Below, in pieces: positions 12,701 through 23,111 of a DNA stretch of 60,537 nt. Where the stretch lies: contig NC_049987.1 of assembly GCF_000003815.2 (NCBI RefSeq), forward strand, positions 5,789,614 to 5,850,150, read 5' to 3'. The notes below the pieces were generated by a model that was not told the DNA's origin, searched no databases, and saw only the letters and a program-made list of their open reading frames with translations. Both the position numbers and the translations under genes were made by a program. Within the stretch, counting starts at the first letter, position 1. The number at the start of each line of letters is the position of its first letter. This stretch comes from Branchiostoma floridae (lineage: Eukaryota; Chordata; Leptocardii; Amphioxiformes; Branchiostomatidae).

Positions 12701-14407
12701 GAGTAGATGTCCTCAACAATTCATTATTCTTTATCTGTGAAATATTGTTTTTTGTACGGTAATTTTTATTTTCTGTAGATTCAGTAGATTTTGTTCTGGA
12801 TTTTTTTGTGGTAAAAGCGATGGTCAACCATTCATTGTCTTGACATAAAGCAATCGATGGTCGGCATATTCTGGAGTGTATAGATTTCTCTGTGGAGGCT
12901 AGTGATTTGAATGCATGCCATGAATCAATGTGGTATTCAATCATGGTCAAACAGGTATGGATAAAATGACTTAGCTGGGACCCATAGAGACAGATTTTGC
13001 GTTCAAGAGAAAATAGGTATGTTGTCACCGATATACTCTTATAATACGATCTTTGTTTTAGTCGAGTTATTGATCTGAAGTACATCTTTTACATCGATTC
13101 ATAAAACTACAAGTAGCTATACAGTAAAAAGAATACCAACTGAACACACAATTTCGATTGTGTACTTTCCCCTGCTGTTGAATCTAGTATCACAGAATTT
13201 GGTAAACATTGGCAAGACTTTGGGATAGGTTACAAAAGATAACGGATAGACCACTGTTGACATGATGAACGCCCGTGAGGTGTGAAGAACACATCGAGCC
13301 TCTGGTTGGATGCGTTGCTTTGATGCTTGTCAAAATTCGTTTCACGGTGAGCAGTTTTCTTAAGAACCGAAATCAATACACGAGTTCCCACTTATTTCAG
13401 AAACCCACAGAACTTCCCTCATTGATTGGTTGGTGTTGCATATATGTTTGCAGTCATAGGGTGACCATAATGAAGATACAGAGTTCACTTGTAAACAACT
13501 AGCACCCACTTGTGCTAGAGGCTTAGCTGGCAATCGAACAATCTATGTGGTGTTGATTAATCAATAATACAAAGCACATTGATAGATGACCGTAGCTGTT
13601 GATCAGGACGGATATAGTTCGCAATGAAATTCCTTCAAAGTATAGAAGAAAAAATTTGTTTTGTGAAAACTGTTGAGGTTTGCTGATTTATACAACTCAA
13701 ATCGACGTCAAGTAAATGTATAGGTTCATTCCGTCATGAGCAGTGTGTATCAATACGGCGGTTCGTTATACCACCGACATCTACATGTACATCGCAGCAC
13801 GCCCCGATGAAAGTGGCAGGAAATCGGTACAGTGTGTAACAAGGTTACCCGGAACGATCAGTCTTACGGTGAGGTGGACTATCGACAGGAACTCCTACTT
13901 GACCCCCCTGATTGTATTGCACCTCCGCATGTGCTACGATTTGTTAATGTCAGTTGCTTTGCTGAATGGTTAGTGAGTACATATATAATGCTTATTGCAA
14001 GTTCATCAGTTCAGTTCAGTTCGTCCTCTTTTTGGAGGTGACACCTGTGTCTCCACTCGTGTCCGAGGGGTAATATTAATTGCAAAGACAAACAGCACAT
14101 GATAAGGAAACCTACTATGGTGGTAAGAACTACATTCTATGTTGTGCTACTTAAGTGTACATAATGCTAGTTTTGATGAGTAAACTTTCTTGGATTAGAA
14201 ATGATTTGATTGAATACACCAGACTATTACTGGGGTAGGCTAATCTTCAAACATCAGCATTTAATTCCCATCATGAAATTAACTACTGTGGAAAGTGGAA
14301 GAGAACATCTTTAGCATAGAAAACTGGCTATGAGATGAGAAAAAAGTTTGTTGGTGCCTTATTCTTCAGACGGAGCAAGGGGGATTGACTGTTTGGCTGC
14401 GAAGAGC

Positions 14408-14468
14408 TGATAGAAGGAGAGAGAAAGAAAGAGATTGAGTGTGCGTGTGTGCGCGCTCGCGCTCGTAC
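14408..14468. repeat. Purine-rich and GT/GC simple repeat
   Basis: A short GA-rich run (gagagaaagaaagaga) leads into alternating purine-pyrimidine sequence (gtgtgcgtgtgtgcgcgctcgcgctcg), a composition that can adopt Z-form. This is an ordinary microsatellite. Confidence 0.75.
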
Positions 14469-14829
14469 TAGGTGTTCACAGATAGTGTGGTCTATTCAGC
14501 ATACTTTAGTCAAACGTAACTTAGTAAGACTTAGTGTAATCCTTGCCCCACAAAATCAATACGTCAGGTTACGTCCTAATGCTATCCATTTCCCGGTTCA
14601 GTAAGCCAGATACAATCATCCGCGTTCACGTAAGACTGAAATTCCTACCTCCTTGCTCGAGTGTGTAATGGGTTAAGTGGCTTTGCGCCTTCAAAAGTCT
14701 ACAGTAAGGAAGATGCATCCCTCTCGATATTACTAGACAACCCTTTGAAGTTTTTGCAAGAAGCTCATCGCTACAATCAAGGAGTGTTTCAAGAGTTTCA
14801 TCGTCATCAATATGGACAATCGTCTTGAC

Positions 14830-14904
14830 ATTACTATATGTTCAGGCCATAAAAAAAAAGCTAGGGATTACTATATGTTCAGGCCATAAAAAAAAAAAGC
14901 TAGG
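14830..14904. repeat. Two-copy 37/38-bp tandem duplication
   Basis: A unit starting attactatatgttcaggcc and ending with an A-run plus gctagg occurs twice back to back, the A-run differing by a couple of bases. It looks recent. Confidence 0.9.
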
Positions 14905-16086
14905 CTAAAAAATGTTGAAAATCCAAACTTCAATTTTCATTTCACCTAGAACGGTTGGCCATCATTCATTGAAGATTATATATTTGCCAGTTTTATTTAT
15001 CTCAATCCTGATAAGACATAAAAGACCCTCGTTTAGAGTAATTGGACAATTTAAAGCCAAGGATCCCGAGTTAAGTACTTACCAGCCAGTGTTGTCAATA
15101 CCTGGCTTACTAGCGAGTTGTCTTACATGTGAGCTCTTGAGAATCGAAACCCTTTGAATTATCTATGAGCGAGGCCATGGCATCGGAAGCGATTACAACT
15201 TCCTAAACTTCTCGCCCCAGCTTGTGGTTTATACTTCTATGTGATTCATGACGCAATTTCTGCGCGTTTTGTGTCCCTTGGTTGGAGCTGTTTTCCGCAT
15301 GCCATCCTTAATGTTACATGCATATTAACGGCACTGCTTAGACGAGGTAAAGAAGCTCATCGTGTGAGGGTTTTCTAAGTGTAGCAAGCATGTCTATATC
15401 CTATAGTTAATCATATGCTTTCTCCAGTACTAGACGGATGAGTAGATGAAATGTGCTTGGTTCTATGAACATCCACAATTGAATGATTGATGTTATGTTT
15501 GATAAGTGGATTAAAATGGAGCTATAAGCATATGCCGGAATATATGTGAGCTAGATTTGTTTCTCAAGGGAAAATTAAGGTTTGAGCTACATCATAGAAT
15601 AGTAATTAATACCCATAGATGCTGACATTTCCATAACAACAATTTTTACAGACAGACGTAAATTTGTTAGATGTACTTTCATGCATTTATACCTGCACCA
15701 GCAGTCAGTGAATCTTGTACGGTTTCACGTACATGTGTGGTCGCGTTGTCGCCACCTGCCGCCGTCTAGGCGGAGGTAATATATATAAATGTAAATCGTA
15801 CTTTCCGCACATTTTAAATCATAAACATGCATGGAGAAATAGGGATTTCGTTCACAAGACACCACTATAACATCTTTGTGACTTTGACTCAGCGCCAGCC
15901 CACCCCCTGTCCTGTCTGAAACACCTGCAGTGACATGCTATTGACTTGGTATATACAGCTAAGTACACATATTACTATAACAACAATGTGAAGGGATAGA
16001 CATTTTTTTGATTATGTGAAATTTTGCCACAGCCAGGAAAACATTAATGAACCTATCACAAGTTATTAGGCTGATGTGGTCGTCGG

Positions 16087-16155
16087 CGTCTTCCTCTTCT
16101 CCCTTGTACTTTCTTCTAACCAGTCCAAAGGCGGGAAACAGAGTAACCTGTAAAT
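16087..16155 (-). other. Possible small exon of unknown gene
   Basis: On the minus strand an acceptor-like tttacag is followed by an open stretch encoding VTLFPAFGLVRRKYKGEEE and then an acidic tail. The composition resembles the end of a membrane segment with a basic stop-transfer and an acidic cytoplasmic tail. No partner exons were found, and a 71-codon frame runs through it. This could be chance. Confidence 0.15.
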
Positions 16156-17044
16156 AGTTGCCATCAAAATACATCAGACCAGATCAAACCCACAGGCGCT
16201 GGATAGTGCGTGTGGGGTCGTAAAGGTTGTGCCTGAACACGGTAACGGTTTCCTTAAATATCATTAGGGTCGCATGGGCTACAGTAACTGCTGTTGGTCT
16301 AAGTCCGGAGTCCAGATAATGATGCACTATTTACTTCTTACAATTGTCTTAGGGTCAGCTAGGTTACGTATTATATATGGTCAAGATTAAACAAAACGTG
16401 TATGAATCTTTCTGGGCTTCTAATTTAGGAACTTGGCTTTATGTGTGTGTAGCATATCATTGTTGCTGTTGTTCCTTTTTCCTAAATTTGCATAAGTGAT
16501 TTCCAATTTCTTTACTGCTTCATTTCCTGCATGCATATGCCTGAGTAAATGGTCAAACCTGTAAAGTGCAGTGTCGTCGGCTGTATGCTCAACTCCCAAG
16601 CCAGCGCTTTAAGGACATTGTCTTTGTTTCGTAGCTCGCTTTAATGTCGTTCAGAGGAACTAAAACTAGATATAAACAGACTATTCCATCGGCCAGTAAC
16701 TTTCGCCATTCTATCGATAATAATGCAATTTTACCGTGATTAAATTGAGGGAATGGCACAGACAATAAAGACATATTTAGAAATACTGCCTGCGGTTTAT
16801 GAGGGTCAAATGATGTCTCCTATATGCATGGTCTTTGAGGGACTTTTATTGACCACAAATCCGATTTACCTTTCTCCAAATGTAAAATTGATGCAGCGGA
16901 CGTTCTGCCAAGCAAGTTTAACGACTGATAGGAAATGGATCCATTTGTAGCTCTTGAAAAAAAATGAGAAAGCCTTAAATTCTAAACACGGCAGTCTGTG
17001 ACGAATCTTTTTGACTCCAAGGTCTGCTTTATATGATACTTATA

Positions 17045-17500
17045 ACTTTATTGCACAACAATTGTACGGGGTACAAAGTATGGCATCTACATAACTACAG
17101 TGCTATATAACTTATCTTAAGGCTTATCTAACTAATACAGGAGTTGTAGTATGGGATAAGTTTCTTACATTCATTGGAAGTTTTACAATCATTTTGGGAA
17201 TTTCTAATGTCTTAACCTTCTTTGATATATTTTCCTATATCTGCCATGCAGGGATTGTCACATGTCATGATGTATTTGAATTTGCACTTCAGGTCCATTT
17301 GGATAAATCCTTGTGTATGACGAGATGACAGCCTTCTGTATAGAGAATTGCGTACATCGGAATATTTGGGACATACATCCATAAAGTGATATTAGCCTTC
17401 GATTAGATCTTGACAGAATGGACATATATGATACGGCTTCAATAGCCATCGATAGGTTTTGAGTGCAGTTCAATGTGACGCCGCCTGGTTACAACTCGCT
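17045..17500 (-). mobile_element. LINE 3' end with degenerate ORF2 C-terminus
   Basis: Read on the minus strand, the sequence encodes a Cys/His-rich signature typical of the C-terminus of non-LTR retrotransposon ORF2: CPFCQDLIE, then YHFMDVCPKYSDVRNSLY, then GKYIKEG before a stop. A tail follows and ends in ttgtgcaataaag, which can serve as a poly(A) signal. An in-frame stop after the first motif and frame changes upstream show it is dead. The upstream part of the element was not recognised, so this is probably a 5'-truncated copy. The clade (CR1, L2 or similar) is not determined. Confidence 0.6.
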
Positions 17501-17699
17501 TGGGTACAATCAAAAGTGATCCTGTAGAATCGGTCTGAGAACAAATTACCTGTGATGAAAAATTCATCTGTGAAAAATTGATCGTTACAAACCAATAGCA
17601 CGCGCACAAATGTAAAACAATATTTTGATGGAAAGATATTTAATGACTTATAGAACCGTGCAGTATCGACCACGATCTAATATACATTTAAGCGATTTC

Positions 17700-19716
17700 A
17701 TTTACGCAACGCAAATATAAGCAGATTTGGAATGATACCACCACCAATGTGGATTTGTTTTCAAATTAAAATCTATTACAAAAATACGGTGTTGTAATTG
17801 TCATGTGACTACCAGCTTATTGTTCAATTACAAACTTTTAAGGTTTAAAGCTAATCGATTACTTATATCCCTGGGAAATAATAGAGATCTAGTTGTAATC
17901 TCATAACCTTGACCACAATTACCAGACACCACGCTATCATTGTAAACGTAATGTGGTTTCATTAGACATGGGCGCCATACCCATACTTATGTTATTTATC
18001 TTTCCTTTCTTTTGCGCAATGACTTTCAAAGTAGACGCAAATTGTCGTAAATGTTACGATTATTGCCGTGTCTGGCTTATTATTTCGGTGCCTTGTAACG
18101 CATCTCAAAGCATTCTTTTGATGATGTAATTCCATTGGTTGTATCATGTACCATGAACATCACGTTATCTGTAGTTTCCAGGTTGCGTTTGCTTTCCACT
18201 TTGTTCACTTGGCGCATCGTCGCGGTCTGTTTACAAGATGACTACAAGAAATTCCCAACACACGTTTCATTATAAGAATACATCTTGACGAAAATACATA
18301 ACGAACCATAGGGATACGACAACAATAGTCAACGTCAACTTGCATTATCTGAAATTTGTACTTGCACATGGCAGGTCTGAAATGAACCACAAGATCACGA
18401 CATGAACTGGCGCTCAATAAAAGAAAGCATCAACGTCGCTTTTGCTTCAAGAGAGCTTCGGAGTCTCTTTCGCAATTATCAATGATGAAACCAACCTTGA
18501 CAATCAGTTTTCTTTTGACATTTTGGACACCTGTTTGTAGTTTCATTTACTTCTCATTACGTTTCACCGAGTGCCGTCAGTTTTCAACACCTGTTCAATC
18601 TCCAGTCCTCCGTATTGATGAACATTTCCGACGTTAGTGCCGTGTATCTAACACGATTTGCAATACCAGCATTATCTTCCCCACCAGATGTGAGTTCATT
18701 AGCAATTGTGTCGTCACAGTGGGTGCATCTGCAAACGGCAGGCGTTGCTTTTGATTTCACATGTCTTCACTGTTCGTACCTGGTGCTTATCAGTGCTAGC
18801 GTGCTGTTCTTTCACGCTTAGTGCTCTTTGTGTCAGAGGAAACAAGTTCTCCTGAGTTTGAGGAAGTCTTTCTTATTTTGGCAACAATAGTCTTAATTGA
18901 AAAGCAATTATGACGAGAATAAAAATTGGGCTTTAGTGTTTAAGGAAATATTTGAAATTTTTAGCACCTTGCCCTGTCTTCTCACATCTTTTTAGATATC
19001 TTTATTCGAAAACAATAACATTGTTCCTAATATTTCGTGCCTGCAAATAGGGTTTGGAGGCTGAAATAATGTCAAACATAATGGCAAACTTGTGCAACCT
19101 TTACGTCTTAACCAGGATGATGAGTGTGGGTAGAAACGCGAACATTTCCCCGCCCGGATTCTGCGTTCTTGCTTTAGCAGGTGACTCGGAACAGTGATCA
19201 TCCTGAGCATAAGGCATGTCATCAAAGCTCTGGAGAATACCTGTTCAAAGTCCCTCGTGGTAGACGTAGCGCCTTTTATTATATTGTACATGTCACGGAA
19301 CGCTGTTGACGCTAAACGTTTGCGACAGAAATTTTTCGCTACACTGCTCGCGGGTCTCATCACCGTGCACCACCAAGTTCTCAAGCAATATGTTATAGTA
19401 CTGATAACATGTGGTCTCATATTTGGCAATGATTTATTATTACAATATGTACGGATTGTAAACAGGTATGGGAAGAAACTGATAATAGTACATGTATAGC
19501 TGCATCTTTATTGCAAAAGTACCGGAAAAGTACTGTCTTTTCTGTAAATATATTTACAGGATCCGGATAAGCAAGAGGTCTTCCTCCTGTAAATAATTTA
19601 AGGCAGGATTCTTGTGAAATTCTTGAAACTCTGACTCTCCGGTAGCACATGGCTTGTTAGGTGACCGAGACGTTTAGCTAGAAAGTGATATTTCCGTCTA
19701 ACGTCACGTCTTTTTC
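17700..19716. other. No gene recognised
   Basis: AT-rich sequence. The longest frame is on the minus strand at 18992-19429 (145 codons) with no recognisable domain. I see no splice-consistent exon set here. Confidence 0.5.
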
Positions 19717-19850
19717 ATGGCCAGGTTTGCCAGGCGAATGCTGTCGTCGACGTCCTCTGCACTGCAACGATTAGAAAGGAGAATACCCATATATCAAGTT
19801 GCTTTTAGTGCAATCGAACAGTCTTCTTCGTTTCACAACCTCTTTTTATT

Positions 19851-19898
19851 CTTCTGCAGACGTTTCGGTGACTGTCTGTCACCTTCATCAGTGCAAAA
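19851..19898 (-). ncRNA. Hammerhead-ribozyme-like motif (left arm)
   Basis: Reverse-strand copy of the motif at 20084-20131 with identical core, stem II, loop, GAAA, ACGT and stem I. The two motifs therefore lie head to head on opposite strands. It shares the extra A before stem II. Confidence 0.55.
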
Positions 19899-20083
19899 TA
19901 AATTCTTATAACGTTACTCGGTGCGATATGACCTATACAGTGCAAATCGAACTAAACCTATTGTGACGTAATTACTTGACATGGAATGTTCTCGAACGTG
20001 ATACGTTAATCATCCTAGTTGTTCAAATAGTTCGATTTGCACTGTATAGGTTATATCGCACCGAGTAACGTTAGTATATTTCA

Positions 20084-20131
20084 TTTTGCACTGATGAAGG
20101 TGACAGACAGTCACCGAAACGTCTGCAGAAG
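20084..20131 (+). ncRNA. Hammerhead-ribozyme-like motif (right arm)
   Basis: The parts appear in order: a stem I strand ttttgca (20084-20090); core CTGATGA (20091-20097); stem II ggtgac/gtcacc (20099-20104 with 20110-20115) closed by a five-base loop; GAAA (20116-20119); then CGTC with expected cleavage after the C at 20123; then tgcagaag, which pairs with the stem I strand over 7 bp with one G-U. Stem III has no loop, but ACGT is self-complementary, as in dimeric hammerheads. One extra A (20098) sits between the core and stem II and is not canonical, so activity is uncertain. Confidence 0.55.
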
Positions 20132-20334
20132 AATAAAAAGAGGTTGTGAAACGAAGAAGACTGTTCGATTGATCTACCAACCTGATGAAACTATTTACGG
20201 ATGCTTTTAGTGCAGTTTTACTATTCGTCGTGGTTTCACACGCCTGGAAGCGATACGTGGTCGTTTATGATAGCTGCAAAGCGGCGGGAAAGATAGAACT
20301 GCCGCAGCTTGTATCTTTATTTGAATCGGAGTAA

Positions 20335-21567
20335 GCCTAGAGCACCTTGCGGTCTGTGCAATATTTCATACAGCACATGGTTCTGAAGATGAGAAAGTTC
20401 CGGGAACAAAACTGATTTATGCATTACAGTTGAAAGGTGCATTTACGTACTATGTTGGATATCAAAGCTAAAAGAGAGATATTGTCAAGCAATAAAAATG
20501 CCCTTTTGATACCAGTCGTACGCGGTATATAGAGAACCCCTGACTATCAATGTCATTGTCAAGGCACCATCTGAGCGCACAGGGTACGAAAACGTGTTGT
20601 ATTTGACCCGCGCTCTCCAACATTGGACATGGCAAATATCTGAAACGCTGTTACGCCGCCTTGGACTTCAACGACGTCCATTGCAAACTAAGACTAGTAA
20701 GCTGTTTATTGCACTTAGACCCCATTATTGACGAAGACTAATGCTAAAATCAAGAAAATAGTCAAGCAACAAAAACTCTATCATTTTGGATGATTTTGAA
20801 GACTAAACAAACTAGATAATGTAGTTGGACATTTGATAATCAAAGGCCATGTTTTATTTCGTTTAATGTTAATAAAATACTTTAAGTATTTTTTCTAACT
20901 TCAAAGAGACGAAACTGTCGCCACCATCGCTCCAGACAAATTTGACAATGACAGAATGTGAGCCGCAAAAATATCGGTTGATGAAGTTTGACTTTATCAT
21001 CAACATCAGCGACAGTTTTTAATTTTAATGATAACACAGATTGTTCGCGCAGTAGTTGTATAAGAACTATGATTATAACACTAATACTGTTGATATACTA
21101 TAATCGACAGTCAACAGCAACATCACGTTATAATGAAATTGGCCATGCAGGCACCACTACAGTCTCCGCCGGGAAATGATAAGATTAAAGTTCGAAGTTG
21201 TCATTTGACTGCAATCTGATTTGAAATGGGAGGAGCCTGGTGTCCTTGCCTAAGTTTTTTCCAGTGCCATGAGACCGTTGAAGATTAACTCCAGAATATA
21301 CTCCAAACACCGTTAGTGATCAACAGATATTGTACACACTGTCCCGTAAGCTTTCTTGACCTAGATATAATTCATCTTACCGGCCATTATAGATTCAGGT
21401 GATCTCATGATCTGAAGATGCCAGTAAGGTAGAACTAAACTTGCATTGGATGCAAATCTGCCTGCTTGGGTGAATATTGATGTCCACGCAATGCTTCTGG
21501 GCAAATGTCTCGTAGTATCTGGGTTTAAGTGCATTTTTTCGAAATAAAGGCTGTAACTGAACAAGTA
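20335..21567. other. No gene recognised
   Basis: AT-rich, only short frames. A 19-bp word gttgtcatttgactgcaat at 21197-21215 recurs exactly at 22512-22530, on the other side of the fold-back element. Nothing else was identified. Confidence 0.5.
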
Positions 21568-22207
21568 TCTCGGTTGGCTAAATTGTCATTTTGACCTTCC
21601 ACTGTTTTCTTATTAATGAATTAAGAAAGAATGGAGCCGTAACGAATGTTGATAGATGGCCATTAAAGAATTCTAAATCTGATTTTTTGGGGGCCGAATT
21701 GATGACGTCATCATTATTATTCCCTCTGATATTATTTTTTTTTATGACAAAATACAGCACTTTGGTACATACCACTGTAATGAAACTTCGTTTTTCGTTG
21801 CATAATGATGAAAGCTACAAACGTAGTGTTGCGCAAACTGATATCTACTAACGATCTGTATTTATTAAGAATTAGATTTTTCTAATTAGATGAAAACAAA
21901 CATTTTCTAATTACTACAGATCATTAGTAGATATCAATTTGCGCAACACTACGTTTGTAGCTTTCATCATTATGCAACGTTCAACGAAGTTTCATTACAG
22001 TGGTATGTACCAAAGTGCTGTATTTTGTCATAGAAAAAAATAATATCAGAGGCAATAAAAATGATGACGTCATCAATTTGGCCCCCAAAAAATCAGATTT
22101 AGAATTCTCTAATGCCCATCTACCAACATTCGTTACGGCTCCATTCTTTCTTAATTTATTGATAAGAAAACAGTGGAAGGTCAAAATGCCAATATAGCCG
22201 ACCGAGA
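21568..22207. mobile_element. 640-bp fold-back element with about 300-bp inverted arms
   Basis: The left arm (21568 to about 21870) and right arm (about 21908-22207) are reverse complements at roughly 90 percent identity by eye, meeting at a short AT-rich centre near 21888. The outer ends both read tctcggt(t/c)ggcta(a/t)attg inward. Both arms carry a gatgacgtcatca-type CRE palindrome. The 65-codon frames on the two arms are mirror images of the repeat, not genes. Transcription across it would give a long hairpin RNA. No target duplication was found; it is classified as a fold-back/MITE-like element by structure only. Confidence 0.85.
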
Positions 22208-23111
22208 AACCTTAACAGTATTGCATCTTCAGCTTGGTTTGTTTCTATGATGACTTCTAGCGACACAATTCTGATGTAGAGAGTCGCAACAAAATACAAA
22301 ACACGGTGGATGATGATGTAAACATGTATGAAAGGAAGACGAACCAAGTACAAATACGTTATAATATCTAGATTTATTGTAGTTTTCAATCAAGAATATC
22401 AAGTTCACACATCATAAAAATAACCTAGTAATTTACATGTCAAGTCAGGTAAGATTTCTTTACTGCATGCTTGCACTTACTAAGTTGTACTCAGAGTTGT
22501 GTCATCTAAAGGTTGTCATTTGACTGCAATTGTGTACAGAAGGAACTCTAACAATGCTATTAGATAAGATACAATAATAAGATACAATCATGCATGGAAT
22601 GAACCTGCCCTACTTACAATGCTATGAGATAAGATATGCAATGTCCCCCAAGGTTCGCTGACCTAGTTATACTAATCTATACTATAATTTCAGGAGACAA
22701 GATCAATCTCTAAGTCGTCTGGAGAATCTAGTCCAATTCCGTCGCCTTTATCTTATTTCCCTTCAAGTTTGACACAGTAAGCAATCCTATGATTACATAA
22801 GTTACAAGGCGGAGGCCTGCCGCCAAACACAACGCAAATTCCATTTCTATTAAATGTTGAAGCACAGACAGTATTGGGGACTAATAACACATTTATCTTC
22901 TTGGCCATTAACGATGACAGCGGATCAATCTACGAGATCATACAATCAGTCCAATCCTAAAGGCATCTTCCATTCTGATTCAAGAGGTTGGGATCGTAAG
23001 TCATCACTTGCTATGAAAGAATCTTCGTCAAAAATTTTTGTCCTAAAGGCAAAGTAAAAACATTTAACATGGAGTCGTTATATGTAATGGAATGCTGTTG
23101 GAAAACCGTAT
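22208..23111. other. Region downstream of the IRF-like gene; no gene seen
   Basis: AT-rich DNA that probably includes the 3' UTR of the minus-strand IRF-like gene. Between about 22555 and 22640 a short phrase with agataagata is repeated, giving several GATA-type sites. No clear AATAAA was seen close after the stop codon on the minus strand. Confidence 0.45.

Larger units (their letters stand above)
11218..17040. other. Gene-poor stretch, nothing confident
   Basis: AT-rich DNA with only short frames. The longest, at 12636-13085 on the minus strand (149 codons), is rich in Lys, Asn and Ser and matches nothing I recognise. A possible small exon is noted near 16087-16155. Simple repeats are listed separately. 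Confidence 0.6.
19800..20214. mobile_element. Penelope-like retroelement remnant: inverted 144-bp arms with 13-bp target duplication
   Basis: Arms at 19811-19954 and 20028-20171 are near-perfect inverted repeats around a 73-bp spacer. The whole is flanked by the exact 13-bp direct repeat tgcttttagtgca at 19800-19812 and 20202-20214, which I read as the target-site duplication. Each arm carries a hammerhead-like motif and an aataaaaag run. Penelope-like elements are known to have terminal repeats in direct or inverted orientation that contain hammerhead ribozyme motifs. No reverse transcriptase or GIY-YIG coding sequence is present, so this is a terminal remnant or a non-autonomous derivative. 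Confidence 0.6.
19717..20334 (+). pseudogene. 71-codon small-protein ORF split by a Penelope-like insertion
   Basis: An ATG at 19717 opens 32 codons with an Arg/Ser-rich start (MARFARRMLSSTSS), like a mitochondrial or basic leader, ending at 19812. The insertion 19813-20214 then intervenes. After its second target-site copy, the same frame resumes at 20215 for 39 codons and stops at TAA 20332-20334, beginning with a hydrophobic stretch (VLLFVVV). The lengths 96 and 117 nt are both multiples of three, so the empty site would read as one small basic protein with a single hydrophobic segment. I do not recognise it. The open frame could be chance (a few percent probability); if real, this allele is disrupted. 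Confidence 0.3.

Noticed and set aside
12636-13085. Minus-strand 149-codon ORF
   Set aside because: Lys/Asn/Ser-rich, in AT-rich DNA, no motif and no splice partners.
18992-19429. Minus-strand 145-codon ORF
   Set aside because: No recognisable domain, antisense region also open, composition not clearly coding; kept only as an unexplained frame.
20606-20630. Short match cgcgctctccaa to the start of the window
   Set aside because: Only about 12 bases agree and the surroundings do not align.
21578-22197. Pairs of similar 65-67-codon ORFs on opposite strands
   Set aside because: They are mirror translations of the fold-back arms.
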